From positions 2,480,001-2,544,000 of the forward strand of contig NZ_CP117029.1 of the NCBI RefSeq assembly GCF_028551255.1: a stretch of 64,000 bases of DNA, written 5' to 3'. Positions 9,101 through 20,482 of this stretch are shown piece after piece. Position numbers and translations under genes: made by a program. The notes under the pieces were generated by a model. That model was not told the DNA's origin, did not search any database, and worked only from the letters and a program-made list of their open reading frames with translations. Source of the stretch: Vibrio tubiashii. GTDB taxonomy: Bacteria; Pseudomonadota; Gammaproteobacteria; Enterobacterales; Vibrionaceae. Every line of letters begins with the position of its first letter. Positions within the stretch are counted from its first letter, which is position 1.

Positions 9101-9859
9101 ATGTTGAATATCAAAAGCATACCTGCATTTAATGATAATTACATCTGGCTGATCGAAAATAGCGATCGCCGTTGTGCTGTTGTCGATCCAGGTGACTGTG
9201 CGCCTGTTTTGGCGTATCTCAAAGCGCATAACTTGAGTTTAGAAGCGATTCTAATTACCCACCATCACAATGACCATATCGGCGGTGTACCAGAATTAGT
9301 AAGACAGTTTCCAGATGTGGACGTTGTCGGCCCAGCTAATGAGCCCGTACCTACCTTGACGCATGCCGTTGATGCCGGTGACCAGATAGAGCTATTTGAT
9401 GAGGTCTTCTTTGTGCTTGGCTTGGAAGGTCATACTCGCGGCCATATCGGTTATGTAGGGGATGGTAAACTTTTCTGTGGTGATGTGCTGTTTTCAGCCG
9501 GTTGTGGACGTGTCTTTGAAGGTACGATGAAACAGATGCACACTTCCCTCACCAAACTTGCCGCTCTGCCAGAAGAAACCGAGGTCTACTGCGCACACGA
9601 ATATACTGCAAGTAACCTCGCTTTCGCTCTTGCGGTAGAGCCCGACAATGAGCTTCTACAGCAGTATCGTGACGAGGTTAATCGACTCAGAGCGCAGAAC
9701 AAGCCCACCTTACCGACCACGATTCGACGCGAGAAATGGATCAACCCTTTTCTGCGTACCGATCAGCAAACTGTCATCCGTTCTGTCGCAAATCGTACAG
9801 TTCAAAGCGACTCACTCGCGATTTTTAGCGCATTACGTGAGTGGAAGAACGAATTTTAA
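9101..9859 (+). CDS. gloB: Hydroxyacylglutathione hydrolase (glyoxalase II)
   Basis: A 252-residue metallo-beta-lactamase-fold enzyme that hydrolyses S-lactoylglutathione to D-lactate and glutathione, finishing methylglyoxal detoxification. The metal motif [10 protein letters not shown] gives H54, H56, D58 and H59. Further ligands are in GHTRGHIGY (H near 112) and [10 protein letters not shown] (D near 131), and the glutathione-binding C-terminal segment includes R-x-x-N-K-P. The start at 9101 ([10 protein letters not shown]) is preceded by GGAG and is the family-standard N-terminus; an in-frame ATG at 9026 would overlap the divergent methyltransferase and adds a non-homologous leader. Confidence 0.96.
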   Translation: MLNIKSIPAFNDNYIWLIENSDRRCAVVDPGDCAPVLAYLKAHNLSLEAILITHHHNDHIGGVPELVRQFPDVDVVGPANEPVPTLTHAVDAGDQIELFDEVFFVLGLEGHTRGHIGYVGDGKLFCGDVLFSAGCGRVFEGTMKQMHTSLTKLAALPEETEVYCAHEYTASNLAFALAVEPDNELLQQYRDEVNRLRAQNKPTLPTTIRREKWINPFLRTDQQTVIRSVANRTVQSDSLAIFSALREWKNEF

Positions 9860-9929
9860 CGTTTTGCCGCTTGTCACCTACTAATTGAGGCAAGTATTAT
9901 CAGCAGCCAATTAAAAAAAGGGCTGTGCA

Positions 9930-11492
9930 ATGCGAGTGAAACACAGCTGGGTATTAGCGCTATTATTATCAGGTTGTCAGCTTACCCAGCCGACTGACTC
10001 TGGAGAAGCCGTCTCTCCGGAAACAAACAATCCAACAGTTAAGCAAACTGAGCCAAGCGCTCAACCAGCAAAACCTATCGTCAAATCCGAGCCAGTGGTG
10101 ACTCCACAGACACAACAAGATGTCTGGAAGCGTATCGCTATGCAATTAGAGATGCCTATCCCTGACCACAAGCTCGTTGATTACTACCGTACATGGTATC
10201 TGAAACACCCTAACCACCTAAAAACTGTCTCACAACGTGCCGAACCTTTCTTGTATCTTATTACCGAGAAGATCGAGCAGCGTGATATGCCGTTAGAACT
10301 CGCGCTTTTGCCTGTGGTAGAAAGCTCTTTTGATGCTTTCGCTTACTCGCATGGCAGTGCTGCGGGTTTATGGCAATTCGTACCGGGAACAGGTAAACAG
10401 CAAGGCCTTAAGCAAAACTTTTGGTATGACGGACGTCGTGATGTCGCTGCCTCAACTGATGCCGCGCTAGATTACCTAACCTATCTCAACAAACGTTTTG
10501 ATGGCGAATGGACTCACGCCATTGCTGCCTACAACAGTGGTGGCGGACGAGTGTCTAGTGCAATTCGCAAAAACACCAAACTTGGCAAGCCTACAGATTT
10601 CTTCTCGCTTGATTTGCCTAAAGAAACCAGTGGTTACGTACCAAAGCTGCTTGCTCTAGCAGACGTTGTCGCTAACCAAGAAAAGTATGGTATCAATATT
10701 CCAGCGATTGCTAACAAGCCTGTCGTTGAACTTGTTGACCCTAAAGAGCAACTTGACCTCGCCATAGCCGCTAACTACGCGGGTATCAGTGTTAAAGAGC
10801 TGCAAGGCCTCAACCCTGCATACAACCAATGGGCGACAGCACCGGACGGGCCTCACCAATTACTTCTTCCAAAAAATAGCGTCGCTAAGTTCAATCAAGC
10901 GGTAACAGAAAACCGCGGTAAAGGGATGAAGGTCGTTCGTTATAAGGTGAAGTCCGGCGATAGCCTGAGTGTCTTAGCACAAAAGTACAACACCACTGCC
11001 AACGTCATTCGCACTGCGAATAACCTCAGTGGCAACAATATTCGTGTCGGCCAACACTTGATGATCCCAACTTCGACACGAGACGACAAAGCTTATGCCC
11101 TTAGCGCGTCAAACCGTTTAGCTAAGACACAAGCTAAGTCTCGTGGTCAATTTAAGCTCACGCACACAGTTCGCTCGGGTGACAGCTTATGGTCGATTGC
11201 TCGCGCCAACAAGGTCTCACATCAGTCATTAGCAAAGTGGAATGGTATGGGACCAAGAGACACCTTGCGCGTTGGTCAAAAACTGGTGATTTGGAAAAAC
11301 AGCTCAGACGGCGCGATCATCCGCACTGTGTTCTACAACGTACGCACTGGTGACACCATCAGTGGTATCGCGAGCAAATTTAAAGTCAAATCGAACGACA
11401 TCGTTAAATGGAACGATCTCAGCAGACAAAAGTACCTTAAGCCAGGTCAGAAACTTAAGCTGTATGTAGACGTCACTAAGGTAAGTGTATGA
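9930..11492 (+). CDS. mltD: Membrane-bound lytic murein transglycosylase D with three LysM repeats
   Basis: A 520-residue lipoprotein. The lipobox LLSGC puts the lipidated cysteine at C16. An SLT domain follows, with catalytic E131 in PVVESSFD, then the AAGLWQFVPGTG and YNSGGGRV motifs. Three LysM peptidoglycan-binding repeats lie at about 338-382, 411-456 and 469-515, each with the G-D-S/T-[LI]-x-x-[IL]-A core. It cleaves glycan strands to 1,6-anhydromuropeptides at the cell envelope. E. coli MltD has fewer LysM repeats (two) but the architecture is otherwise the same. It overlaps the next gene by ATGA, so the pair is translationally coupled. Confidence 0.95.
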   Translation: MRVKHSWVLALLLSGCQLTQPTDSGEAVSPETNNPTVKQTEPSAQPAKPIVKSEPVVTPQTQQDVWKRIAMQLEMPIPDHKLVDYYRTWYLKHPNHLKTVSQRAEPFLYLITEKIEQRDMPLELALLPVVESSFDAFAYSHGSAAGLWQFVPGTGKQQGLKQNFWYDGRRDVAASTDAALDYLTYLNKRFDGEWTHAIAAYNSGGGRVSSAIRKNTKLGKPTDFFSLDLPKETSGYVPKLLALADVVANQEKYGINIPAIANKPVVELVDPKEQLDLAIAANYAGISVKELQGLNPAYNQWATAPDGPHQLLLPKNSVAKFNQAVTENRGKGMKVVRYKVKSGDSLSVLAQKYNTTANVIRTANNLSGNNIRVGQHLMIPTSTRDDKAYALSASNRLAKTQAKSRGQFKLTHTVRSGDSLWSIARANKVSHQSLAKWNGMGPRDTLRVGQKLVIWKNSSDGAIIRTVFYNVRTGDTISGIASKFKVKSNDIVKWNDLSRQKYLKPGQKLKLYVDVTKVSV

Positions 11493-12175
11493 ACCCGTCA
11501 AGTAACCCGTTAATTATGCTAGTCGATATTTTCCGTTCGCCTAGCGCCTGTTTCTTAGCTCTCTACCAACGTGGTGCTTGGGGCTGGCAGCCGTACATTT
11601 TCTTAGTGCTCTCGCCATTTCTTTTCTGGGGCGCTTACTTCGACATGGTTGATTTCGAGTGGCTAAGGCAAGGACTTGCAGCGCAACTGGCAGAAACCAA
11701 CCCAAAACAGTTAGAACTGCTTGATGCCAATACCTTGATGGCGAGTGAAATCATTAGTGATATTGCCGGTAGAACGTTGACCATTCTGATGCTCGCTTTC
11801 TGGTTTAACCTTGCGACAAAACCAAGCCAGCATCAGCATGGTTTCTGGAAATGGTTTGCAGCTAGCGCAGTGATCACTTTCCCTGCGATTATCGGTGACT
11901 TGGCAAGTTATGTAAGTGCGCTACTAAAACATGGCCAAGTCATGGTGTACGCCGCTGATTTAAATAGCCTTAACGGGTTGTTAAAGCTGCCACTAACTAA
12001 TGAGTGGTCGCAGTTTGCCAGCTCATTCCCACTATTACTGCCTTGGTACATTGCCTTAGGTTACGCCGCGGTAGGTACTTGGACTGAATTTGAACGCGGT
12101 CAGGCACTGGTTATTTCCGCGCTGCCTTGGCTTGCTTACTACCTAATTTGGGCGCTTTATATCCTGATATTCTAG
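11489..12175 (+). CDS. Yip1-domain-like integral membrane protein
   Basis: A 228-residue hydrophobic protein with about five predicted membrane segments (around 33-50, 92-108, 121-143, 178-197 and 207-227). The N-terminal pattern of a short amphipathic lead, then the phrase [19 protein letters not shown] and a transmembrane helix, resembles bacterial YIP1-family proteins; this is a weak family call. Its ATG overlaps the mltD stop, implying coupled expression with a peptidoglycan hydrolase. Its stop TAG overlaps the convergent EEP gene's stop within CTAG (12172-12175). The function is unknown. Confidence 0.75.
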   Translation: MNPSSNPLIMLVDIFRSPSACFLALYQRGAWGWQPYIFLVLSPFLFWGAYFDMVDFEWLRQGLAAQLAETNPKQLELLDANTLMASEIISDIAGRTLTILMLAFWFNLATKPSQHQHGFWKWFAASAVITFPAIIGDLASYVSALLKHGQVMVYAADLNSLNGLLKLPLTNEWSQFASSFPLLLPWYIALGYAAVGTWTEFERGQALVISALPWLAYYLIWALYILIF

Positions 12176-13023
12176 AGTGCTAAGCGAAAGCTAACTAAAA
12201 TTGGATTATGATCAGAGGCGTCAGAGATTGGCGCCTCTGCTGTTTCCAGCGTTAAGCCACGATAAAAGACATGATCAAGTGGCAAGCCAGTCACAAACTG
12301 AGTGCGATTATCTGGTTGATAATCGACTTCTTCTAATCCTAGTGACGTTAGCGCTTTTGACATCACAGCAAAGCGCTCTTCGCTCCAACTATTGAAGTCT
12401 CCGGCAACAATTATCGGGCCGTGATGCTGACCCAGCTCTTTAGTCAATGCCGTTAACTGACGATGGTACTCTTTAGTACCGTAGGTGAAGTTAACCGCAT
12501 GAATGTTGACCACAGCCAACTGCTCCCCAGAAGAAAGTGGATAGAGGGCGTATAGTGCCGATTTAGGTAAACGTAGCCAAGGCTCTAGTTCAGTGTAGGC
12601 ACAGGCTTTGCTTGGCGTATTCATGGATAGGTTCAATACCCCTGCGGAAGTATCAAACGCTTTAAACGCATCAACCTGACTACCAAACCAACCCTGTTTC
12701 GCCACCCAATCGATGAGTTCAGGTGTCATGCTGGCTTCTTGCAACAAGACCAACTGCTTTCCATCCGACAGCTCGGCTAAACTTTGCTGCCAATTTTCTC
12801 TATTTTGCTTATAGATATTCCAGACCAGTAGCTTGAGCTCACCACGATTATCCAAAACAGGCGCTTGTTCATTACGATAGCATTGCAAAGATAACGCGAC
12901 ATTATTGCCTGAAATAGACGCGATCTGAGCTTGCTGAGTAAAGCTAAAGATCGATTGATAGCCGACAACGACCACTAAGGATAAGACCAGAGACAAGATG
13001 ATGAAGTAAGCGCTTTTCTTCAT
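12172..13023 (-). CDS. Endonuclease/exonuclease/phosphatase-family protein, YafD-like
   Basis: A 283-residue protein starting at the ATG complementary to 13021-13023 (MKKSAYF). The longer frame to 13068 begins inside the glnB terminator and is rejected. A single N-terminal transmembrane segment (about 5-23) is followed by an EEP domain with its metal and catalytic signatures: [34 protein letters not shown] and the terminal SDHNPIL. The position next to the mltD cluster matches E. coli yafD. Substrate is unknown; the family includes DNases, phosphodiesterases and sphingomyelinases. The membrane anchor suggests a periplasm-facing domain, which is inference. Confidence 0.85.
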   Translation of the reverse strand: MKKSAYFIILSLVLSLVVVVGYQSIFSFTQQAQIASISGNNVALSLQCYRNEQAPVLDNRGELKLLVWNIYKQNRENWQQSLAELSDGKQLVLLQEASMTPELIDWVAKQGWFGSQVDAFKAFDTSAGVLNLSMNTPSKACAYTELEPWLRLPKSALYALYPLSSGEQLAVVNIHAVNFTYGTKEYHRQLTALTKELGQHHGPIIVAGDFNSWSEERFAVMSKALTSLGLEEVDYQPDNRTQFVTGLPLDHVFYRGLTLETAEAPISDASDHNPILVSFRLAL

Positions 13024-13037
13024 TGCATTACCTAAAC

Positions 13038-13063
13038 AAAAAAGAGCCTTACGGCTCTTTTTA
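13038..13063 (-). terminator. Intrinsic terminator of glnB
   Basis: AAAGAGCC-TTAC-GGCTCTTT forms a tight stem with A/T runs on both sides, 20 nt after the glnB stop. It could act in both directions, but only the minus-strand gene needs it. Confidence 0.85.
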
Positions 13064-13078
13064 AACAATACTTATGGG

Positions 13079-13426
<348 letters not shown>

Positions 13427-13471
13427 TTAAACTATTGTAACTAGCGTCATTATCCCATGTTCAATGGCTAA

Positions 13472-13500
13472 TAAAAAGCCCGAGCTTTGTTGCTCGGGCT
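13472..13500 (-). terminator. Intrinsic terminator of the cytochrome c gene
   Basis: A perfect 9-bp stem (13477-13485 with 13492-13500, loop TTTGTT) is followed on the minus strand by TTTTTA. It lies 19 nt past the stop of the cytochrome gene and upstream of glnB. Confidence 0.9.
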
Positions 13501-13518
13501 CGCAATCTATCTTATCGA

Positions 13519-13833
13519 CTACTTCAAACTAGCGTAATAAGCCGCTAGGTTAGCAACATCGGCATCGCTTAGCATCGCTGCTTGCGCTTGCATTACGGCC
13601 GCAAGACCACCGTTACGCTCTTTGTTCTTGTATGCGTTGATCGAGGTAACAAGATACTGCTCATTTTGACCTTTTAGGTTTGGATAACCAGGGATCACAG
13701 CGATACCATCTGCACCATGACAAGCCGCGCACACTGCCGCTTTTGCTTGACCTGCTGCAACATCGCCTGCAGCTAGTGCGTTACCACTGAGTAGACCCAT
13801 TCCAATTACCAGTCCTATAGCGATTTTCTTCAT
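13519..13833 (-). CDS. Small periplasmic c-type cytochrome (class I)
   Basis: A 104-residue protein with a cleavable signal peptide (about 1-22, ending NALAA). The single haem motif CAACH has C35, C38 and H39. The segment [14 protein letters not shown] and the C-terminal helix [15 protein letters not shown] are typical of the cytochrome c4/c553-like class I group in gammaproteobacteria. It is a probable soluble electron carrier in the periplasm delivering to a terminal oxidase or reductase; the partner cannot be named from context. Haem attachment would need the Ccm system. It is monocistronic with its own terminator. Confidence 0.88.
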   Translation of the reverse strand: MKKIAIGLVIGMGLLSGNALAAGDVAAGQAKAAVCAACHGADGIAVIPGYPNLKGQNEQYLVTSINAYKNKERNGGLAAVMQAQAAMLSDADVANLAAYYASLK

Positions 13834-13883
13834 TGCTCTTCCTTATAATTCCATGCTAGTTGTACGTTTTTATGTATACAATT

Positions 13884-15215
13884 TTACATAAAGCGTGATC
13901 CCTTGTCCCAGACAAGTTCACAATCCTGACCTATAAAGTGGCGATCAATAAACATATCCCCTACGGCAACGACCCTATCACCACACATCAAGATAGGGGT
14001 TCTACGTCGCAACCAACTTGGCACACCATACTCTTGGAACAGCTTTTTCAGTTTGCGGCTATGCCCACGCTCTGCTGGATGCGCACTTAGTCCCTCTGGA
14101 TTAAAAGTGACGCGCAGCGGACTTTGAGCTAACGCCTGTTGAGACAATCTCCCCTCACTCGAAGGGACGAGCACCAAGCTTCCTAATCCATCAGGCAAAG
14201 GACAAGGCTTATCAATATCGAGTGGTTGCTGCCACTCGGCAAGTGATTGCCAATCTCGAACGATGTAAAGCTTGTTTAAATAGCGGCGTACTTGCACCTC
14301 AGGAAGCTGCAGCTGTGGATTGGCATCCGCTTTCGCCTTTGCAACCTCTAACCAAACCTTACTCAATTGCTCACGGGTAGGCATACGCAGGTGATTTTGC
14401 TCAAGCCACATACGAATCAATCGTCCACAGATCAGAGTTGAAACGCTTTCCAACATCGTAATAGACAGGCTGCCATCATCACATAAACATTGCTGGTACT
14501 TCTCAGCCAAGAGTTCATCCAACAGCTGTTCCTGCTCAGAGCAAAGTTCGGCTGTACGCTGAACCGCTTGCCTAATATGAGGCCAACGCTCCACTAAAGC
14601 TGGCGTCAATGAGTGACGAACAAAATTACGCTCAAACCTCTGGTCTAGATTACTTTCGTCTTCTACCCAAGCTAATTGCCTAGCGTGAGCAAACTCTTCA
14701 ATTTCATGCCGAGAGATAGTCAACAACGGACGCAGCAAATTCGCCTGACCAAATGGCATACTCTGCGCCATTGAGGACAAACCTTTTGGGCCGCTACCGC
14801 GCTTGAGAGCAAGGAAAAAGGTTTCGATCTGGTCATCAGCATGCTGACCAGTGAGCAGTAGATAATTCGGCTGCAGATGTTTTTTAAGTGCGGTATATCT
14901 GGCTTCACGAGCACTCTCTTCAATACTTCTGCCTTGAGTTGCCAGTTGAACCTTTTCTAACACAAATGGGATACCAAGCTCCTGACACCAATGTTCACAT
15001 TGCTCAGCCCAACTGTCTGCATTCTCGCTTAGACCATGATGAACATGAACCGCCAGACATTCGAGCTTGCGCGAGTTACAGTAGCTTGCCATCAGTTCAA
15101 GCATGACCCGAGAGTCAAGCCCACCGCTTAGGGCAAGGACGATTCGGTTACCGGCTTGATAGTGTTGGTCGAGAGTGTGTTGAAAAATAGATTCGAGCTT
15201 CATAGCGAGTAACAT
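13884..15215 (-). CDS. tilS: tRNA(Ile)-lysidine synthase
   Basis: A 443-residue N-type ATP pyrophosphatase. The PP-loop SGGLDS lies near residues 30-35, and a C-terminal TilS substrate-binding domain contains RGHSRKLKKLFQEYGVPSWLRR. It converts C34 of the minor tRNA(Ile) CAU anticodon to lysidine so that AUA is read as Ile; this is an essential enzyme. Two candidate starts, 15215 and 15203 (MKLESIF), both lack a clear Shine-Dalgarno sequence, so the first residues are uncertain. It follows accA, separated by a strong terminator, as in many gammaproteobacteria. Confidence 0.94.
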   Translation of the reverse strand: MLLAMKLESIFQHTLDQHYQAGNRIVLALSGGLDSRVMLELMASYCNSRKLECLAVHVHHGLSENADSWAEQCEHWCQELGIPFVLEKVQLATQGRSIEESAREARYTALKKHLQPNYLLLTGQHADDQIETFFLALKRGSGPKGLSSMAQSMPFGQANLLRPLLTISRHEIEEFAHARQLAWVEDESNLDQRFERNFVRHSLTPALVERWPHIRQAVQRTAELCSEQEQLLDELLAEKYQQCLCDDGSLSITMLESVSTLICGRLIRMWLEQNHLRMPTREQLSKVWLEVAKAKADANPQLQLPEVQVRRYLNKLYIVRDWQSLAEWQQPLDIDKPCPLPDGLGSLVLVPSSEGRLSQQALAQSPLRVTFNPEGLSAHPAERGHSRKLKKLFQEYGVPSWLRRRTPILMCGDRVVAVGDMFIDRHFIGQDCELVWDKGSRFM

Positions 15216-15245
15216 TTGGAGTTATTAGTGCTAGTTTATCACTGG

Positions 15246-15280
15246 CAATAAAAAAGGCTGAACCTAAGTTCAGCCTTTTT
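15246..15280 (-). terminator. Intrinsic terminator of accA
   Basis: A perfect 13-bp inverted repeat (15251-15263 with 15268-15280, loop CTAA) carries A/T ends that give a U-tract on the minus strand. It is 17 nt past the accA stop. Confidence 0.92.
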
Positions 15281-15296
15281 CTAACATTTGTGCCGA

Positions 15297-16256
15297 TTAA
15301 CAGTAACCGTAGCTCATTAGACGCTGGTAACGACGCTCTAGCAAGGTGTCGTTATCAAACGCTTCTAGTTCTTCAAGCTGACGAACTAGGGTCGCTTTCA
15401 TGTTCTGCGCCATCTGCAGGTGATCACGGTGTGCACCACCTAGAGGCTCGTCGATGATCTCATCGATCAGCTCTAGCTCTTTAAGACGTGGAGCAATCAG
15501 ACCCATAGCTTCTGCTGCCTGTGGCGCTTTATCTGAATCACGCCATAGAATTGAAGCACAGCCTTCTGGAGAGATAACAGAATAGGTTGAGTATTGCAGC
15601 ATGTTGACGTAGTCGCCTACACCGATCGCAAGTGCACCACCAGAACCGCCTTCACCGACAACGTTACAGATAACTGGCACTTTAAGACCCGCCATCACTT
15701 TTAGGTTAGTCGCGATAGCTTCAGATTGACCACGCTCTTCTGCACCAACACCTGGGTAGGCACCTGCTGTATCGATGAAAGTAATGATTGGCATGTTAAA
15801 ACGCTCTGCCGTTTGCATCAAACGTAGCGCTTTGCGGTAACCTTCTGGCTTAGGCATGCCGAAGTTACGTTTAACTTTCTCTTTAGTCTCACGACCTTTT
15901 TGGTGACCAATGATCATTACTGGACGGCCATTAAGACGTGCCATACCACCTACGATCGCTTTGTCATCTGCGTAGTGACGGTCACCCGCCATCTCATCAA
16001 ACTCTGTAAATACGTGCTCGATGTAATCAAGCGTGTAAGGACGCTGTGGGTGACGAGCAAGCTGGGCAGTTTCCCAAGCACCAAGATCGCTGAATGTTTT
16101 CTTTTTAAGCTCTAGGCTTTTCTTCTCTAGTTGTTCAATCTCTTTTTCAAGATCAACACCAGACTCACCGCCATGACGAGATACGTCACGAAGTGCTTCA
16201 ATTTTTGCTTCTAGCTCTGCGATTGGCTTTTCAAATTCTAAAAAATTCAGGCTCAT
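15297..16256 (-). CDS. accA: Acetyl-CoA carboxylase carboxyltransferase subunit alpha
   Basis: A 319-residue protein matching E. coli AccA length. With AccD it transfers CO2 from biotin to acetyl-CoA to form malonyl-CoA, the committed step of fatty-acid synthesis. The carboxyltransferase core is visible in [32 protein letters not shown] and [17 protein letters not shown]. The start is supported by AAGGAT 8 nt upstream. It lies 38 bp after dnaE on the same strand, the conserved dnaE-accA pair. Confidence 0.97.
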   Translation of the reverse strand: MSLNFLEFEKPIAELEAKIEALRDVSRHGGESGVDLEKEIEQLEKKSLELKKKTFSDLGAWETAQLARHPQRPYTLDYIEHVFTEFDEMAGDRHYADDKAIVGGMARLNGRPVMIIGHQKGRETKEKVKRNFGMPKPEGYRKALRLMQTAERFNMPIITFIDTAGAYPGVGAEERGQSEAIATNLKVMAGLKVPVICNVVGEGGSGGALAIGVGDYVNMLQYSTYSVISPEGCASILWRDSDKAPQAAEAMGLIAPRLKELELIDEIIDEPLGGAHRDHLQMAQNMKATLVRQLEELEAFDNDTLLERRYQRLMSYGYC

Positions 16257-16294
16257 CTATAGATCCTTTATGATTCGGTGGCGTTTTACCGAAC

Positions 16295-19200
16295 TTAGTT
16301 AAATTCGAGTTCTACCTGGCCTTTCCCAAGTAGTTGTTTTAAATCATCTAATAATGCGTCACTTGGCGTCACTCGCCATTCTGTACCCAACGTCAAACGC
16401 GCTCGTGCATCAGAGCGTTGGTAGTATACATGGACAGGAACGCTCCCCGCCCGATGAGGCTCTAGTATTTGACTAAAACGCTCAAAAAATCGGTCATTGA
16501 TTTGAGATTGATCGATGGAAACTGATAATCCCCGTGCATATTTTTCACGAGCAGTCCCGAGATCCATAACCTCGCGCGCGGACATTTTAAGACCACCATT
16601 GAAATCATCAAAGCTGACCTGTCCAGAAACAACCAAAATTTTATCTTTTTCTAACAATTCTGCATATCGATCTAACGCATCGGAGAATAACATCACCTCC
16701 ATACGCCCGCTTCGATCATCCAGTGTCATAATACCAATGCGCGTTCCACGCTTAGTGGTCATCACACGAGCCGCAATGACCAGACCCGCGACAGTGACAC
16801 TTTGATCCCGTCTGGTTGGTGTTGCGTCTTTTAGTCGACAACTGGTGTACTTACCAAGTTCCTTTATGTAGGCATTTATTGGGTGCCCGGTCAAATAAAG
16901 GCCCAAAGTATCGCGCTCACCTTCAAGCCACACTTTTTCCGGCCAAGGTTCAACTTTGGTATATTTGTGCTCAACTTCTTCAGGTGCTTCGGTCAATACA
17001 CCAAACAGATCGGTTTGACCAAAGGCTTCTGCTTGGTGATGTTGGCTCGCCGATTTTACCGCATCGTTCAGTGAAGCCATCATTGCTGCGCGGTGTGGAC
17101 CAAGGCGATCCAGTGCGCCGGCGTAGATGAGTTTCTCAATGACTCGCTTATTAACCTTTTTCAGGTCGATGCGAGCACAGAAATCGAATAGGTCTTTAAA
17201 GTGGCCGTCTTTATTACGCGCTTCAAGAATGGCATCGATTGGGCCTTCACCTACCCCTTTGATAGCACCGATACCGTAAACAATCGCCCCATCTTCATCG
17301 ACATTAAAGCGATACAAACCTGCGTTGATATCTGGCGGCAGAACTTTGAGTTTCATACGGAAACACTCATCGACCAGACCGACGACTTTCTCAGTGTTAT
17401 CCATATCTGCGGTCATTACCGCAGCCATAAATTCCGCAGGGAAGTGAGTTTTGAGCCACAGCGTTTGATAAGAAACCAGTGCGTATGCTGCCGAGTGCGA
17501 TTTGTTGAAGCCGTAACCTGCGAATTTTTCTACCAAGTCGAAGATCTTCATCGCCAATTCGCCATCTACGCCGTTGGCGACCGCACCTTCTTCAAACGTC
17601 GCACGCTGCTTAGCCATCTCTTCTGGCTTTTTCTTACCCATCGCACGACGAAGCATATCTGCGCCACCAAGCGTATAGCCCGAAAGAACCTGAGCGATCT
17701 GCATTACCTGCTCCTGATAGAGGATAATGCCGTAGGTTGGCTCTAGAATCTCTTTCAGTGATTCGTGCTGCCACTGTTCATCTGGGTAAGAAACCGCCTC
17801 GCGTCCATGTTTACGGTCGATGAAGTTATCTACCATGCCTGATTGAAGCGGCCCCGGACGGAACAGAGCAACCAATGCGATAATGTCTTCAAAACAGTCT
17901 GGTTGAAGGCGTTTGATCAGCTCTTTCATACCACGCGATTCAAGCTGGAATACCGCGGTGGTTTCTGAGTTTTGCAACAAATTGAAAGAAGCTTGGTCTT
18001 CCAATGGGATAGACTCAATGGCTACTGGGTCTTTGCCTTCCTTCTCTAAGCGTGGGTTAATCAAGCCCAGCGCCCAGTCAATAATGGTCAGCGTACGTAA
18101 GCCCAAGAAGTCAAACTTAACCAGACCCGCGGTTTCAACGTCGTTTTTATCGAACTGAGTCACCGGGAAGTGACCTTCCGCATCAGCATAAATCGGCGCA
18201 AAGTCTGTGATAGTGGTTGGCGATATTACAACACCACCCGCGTGCTTACCTGCGTTACGTGTACACCCTTCTAGGATGCGACACATATCAATCAGCTCTT
18301 TAATTTCTTCGTCGTTTTCGTACAGCTCAGGCAGTGCAGGTTCTGCTTTGAATGCTTTTTCTAGCGTCATGCCCGGATCTGGCGGAACCAGTTTCGAGAT
18401 ACGATCAACAAAGCCGAAACCATGACCAAGTACGCGGCCTACGTCACGAATTACCGCCTTCGCTGCCATAGTACCGAAAGTAATGATCTGCGATACCGCA
18501 TCACGACCATACATTTCTGCAACGTGATCAATTACTTGGTCACGTTTATCCATACAGAAGTCGACATCGAAATCGGGCATGGAAACACGTTCTGGGTTAA
18601 GGAATCGCTCAAACAGAAGATCGTATTCTAGTGGGTCGAGGTCGGTGATTTTTAACGCGTAAGCCACCAAAGAACCGGCACCTGAACCACGGCCTGGGCC
18701 TACAGGGATGGCGTTATCTTTTGACCACTGGATGAACTCCATTACGATCAAGAAGTAACCTGGGAATCCCATGTTATTGATTACTCCCAGTTCAATTTTA
18801 AGACGATCATCGTATTCAGGTCGTCTTTCTGCACGTACCGCCGGATCAGGGAACAAGAACTCTAGTCGCTCTTCCAGACCTTCTTCAGACTTTTTAACCA
18901 AGAACTCGGTTTCTTCCATCCCTTCGGTTGGGAATGCAGGTAGGAAGTATTCACCCAAACGGACTGTCACGTTACAACGCTTAGCAATCTCTACACTATT
19001 TTCTAATGCTTCAGGGATGTCTGAGAATAGCTCGCACATCTCCTCTTCAGTACGAAGATATTGCTGAGCGCTGTAGTTTTTTGGTCGACGAGGATCTTCT
19101 AGTGTATAACCATCATGAATCGCAACACGAATCTCGTGCGCATCAAACAGTGTCTCATCAAGAATCACCACATCATTGGTGGCTACAACGGGTAAGTCAT

Positions 19201-19774
19201 GTTGCTCTGCCAGCTCTAACGCAAAGTGAAGGTAAGTTTCTTCATCGGCTCTGCCAGTACGAACCAATTCAAGGTAGAAACGGTCTGGAAAATGGGTTTG
19301 GTAGAACTCAACGCACTGCTCGACAACTTTCTGGTTACCTTTCAATAGCGCTTTACCTATTTCACCACTCTTAGCCCCGGAAAGTACAATCACCCCTTCG
19401 GAGAGCTCAGCCAGCCACTCTTTATCAATCACTGGTTGATGCTGAACGTGGCCTCGTAGGTAGGCTTTTGAGATCAGTAAAGTCAGGTTCTTATAACCGA
19501 CGTTATCTGCTGCAATCACGGTCAGCTTAGTCAGCTCATCACCAAACTCAGGTGATTGCATCACGAAGTCAGCACCTATGATCGGCTTGATGCCACAACC
19601 GTGGGCGGTGCCATAAAACTTCACTAGACCACATAAGTTAGTAAAGTCAGTCAGCGCCATCGCAGGCATGCCCAACTCGGCCACTTTCTTAACCAAGGGT
19701 GGCACTTTTGAAAGGCCATCGACCATGGAAAAGTCACTATGAACTCGAAGGTGGATAAACTTAGGGTCTGACAT
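16295..19774 (-). CDS. dnaE: DNA polymerase III alpha subunit (replicative polymerase)
   Basis: An 1159-residue C-family polymerase (E. coli 1160). An N-terminal PHP domain begins [13 protein letters not shown]. The palm catalytic aspartates sit in [13 protein letters not shown] near residue 400 and a third near 555 in [11 protein letters not shown]. The internal clamp-binding peptide QTDLFG is near residue 920, followed by an OB fold and the tau-binding C-terminal region. It is the chromosomal replicase. rnhB lies upstream and accA downstream, as in E. coli (lpxB-rnhB-dnaE-accA). Confidence 0.98.
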   Translation of the reverse strand: MSDPKFIHLRVHSDFSMVDGLSKVPPLVKKVAELGMPAMALTDFTNLCGLVKFYGTAHGCGIKPIIGADFVMQSPEFGDELTKLTVIAADNVGYKNLTLLISKAYLRGHVQHQPVIDKEWLAELSEGVIVLSGAKSGEIGKALLKGNQKVVEQCVEFYQTHFPDRFYLELVRTGRADEETYLHFALELAEQHDLPVVATNDVVILDETLFDAHEIRVAIHDGYTLEDPRRPKNYSAQQYLRTEEEMCELFSDIPEALENSVEIAKRCNVTVRLGEYFLPAFPTEGMEETEFLVKKSEEGLEERLEFLFPDPAVRAERRPEYDDRLKIELGVINNMGFPGYFLIVMEFIQWSKDNAIPVGPGRGSGAGSLVAYALKITDLDPLEYDLLFERFLNPERVSMPDFDVDFCMDKRDQVIDHVAEMYGRDAVSQIITFGTMAAKAVIRDVGRVLGHGFGFVDRISKLVPPDPGMTLEKAFKAEPALPELYENDEEIKELIDMCRILEGCTRNAGKHAGGVVISPTTITDFAPIYADAEGHFPVTQFDKNDVETAGLVKFDFLGLRTLTIIDWALGLINPRLEKEGKDPVAIESIPLEDQASFNLLQNSETTAVFQLESRGMKELIKRLQPDCFEDIIALVALFRPGPLQSGMVDNFIDRKHGREAVSYPDEQWQHESLKEILEPTYGIILYQEQVMQIAQVLSGYTLGGADMLRRAMGKKKPEEMAKQRATFEEGAVANGVDGELAMKIFDLVEKFAGYGFNKSHSAAYALVSYQTLWLKTHFPAEFMAAVMTADMDNTEKVVGLVDECFRMKLKVLPPDINAGLYRFNVDEDGAIVYGIGAIKGVGEGPIDAILEARNKDGHFKDLFDFCARIDLKKVNKRVIEKLIYAGALDRLGPHRAAMMASLNDAVKSASQHHQAEAFGQTDLFGVLTEAPEEVEHKYTKVEPWPEKVWLEGERDTLGLYLTGHPINAYIKELGKYTSCRLKDATPTRRDQSVTVAGLVIAARVMTTKRGTRIGIMTLDDRSGRMEVMLFSDALDRYAELLEKDKILVVSGQVSFDDFNGGLKMSAREVMDLGTAREKYARGLSVSIDQSQINDRFFERFSQILEPHRAGSVPVHVYYQRSDARARLTLGTEWRVTPSDALLDDLKQLLGKGQVELEFN

Positions 19775-19864
19775 GGATAGAGTCCGGAACGGTTATAATT
19801 GATGGAGATATTTGGGGTATTTTAAGTGAAAAACTTCGACTTATATACCCCTGAAACAGTATTG

Positions 19865-20482
19865 CTACTCAATGCCAAGCGCACGCTTAACGGGTTTAAA
19901 ACTCTTACGATGCTGATCAATGACGCCGTGTTGTTCAATCGCTTCAAAGTGCGCCTTGGTTGGGTAGCCTTTGTGCTTAGCGAAACCAAATTCAGGGTGA
20001 AGCTTATCAAGCTCCTCCATTTCTTGGTCACGCACCACTTTGGCGATAATCGAAGCAGCACTGATCTCCGCAACACGCAAATCTCCCTTAACCACCGCTT
20101 GAGATTCCATGGCTAACTCAGGGCAACGATTGCCATCAATCAATACCAAATCGGGTCGAACTTCTAGGCCTGCTACAGCTCTTTGCATCGCGACCATAGT
20201 GGCTTGAAGAATATTCAGTTCATCAATTTCCTCTGGAGAACAACGACCTACCGACCAAGCAAGCGCTTTTTGCTTAATTTCAGGCAATAACGCCAGACGT
20301 TTCTTCTCAGACAACTTTTTCGAGTCGTTTAATCCTTCAATCGGATTATTCGGGTCCAAAATGACCGCAGCGGTCACCACATCACCGACTAAAGGACCGC
20401 GCCCTACTTCATCAACACCAGCGATACGAAGGTATCCCTCAGGATATTCAAAAGGCGGCAATTCTTTGTTTTGTTTAGTCAT
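19865..20482 (-). CDS. rnhB: Ribonuclease HII
   Basis: A 205-residue type 2 RNase H. It removes single ribonucleotides embedded in DNA. The signature [13 protein letters not shown] supplies the first Asp-Glu pair, and further acidic residues lie in VLIDGN and in [12 protein letters not shown] chose the ATG at 20482 (MTKQNKE): it overlaps the lpxB stop by 8 bp (ATGACTAA), giving translational coupling. The longer frame to 20539 is only lpxB read in another frame. Confidence 0.95.
   Translation of the reverse strand: MTKQNKELPPFEYPEGYLRIAGVDEVGRGPLVGDVVTAAVILDPNNPIEGLNDSKKLSEKKRLALLPEIKQKALAWSVGRCSPEEIDELNILQATMVAMQRAVAGLEVRPDLVLIDGNRCPELAMESQAVVKGDLRVAEISAASIIAKVVRDQEMEELDKLHPEFGFAKHKGYPTKAHFEAIEQHGVIDQHRKSFKPVKRALGIE

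Noticed and set aside
13024..13068. Longer start of the YafD-like gene
   Set aside because: The added codons are the glnB terminator hairpin.
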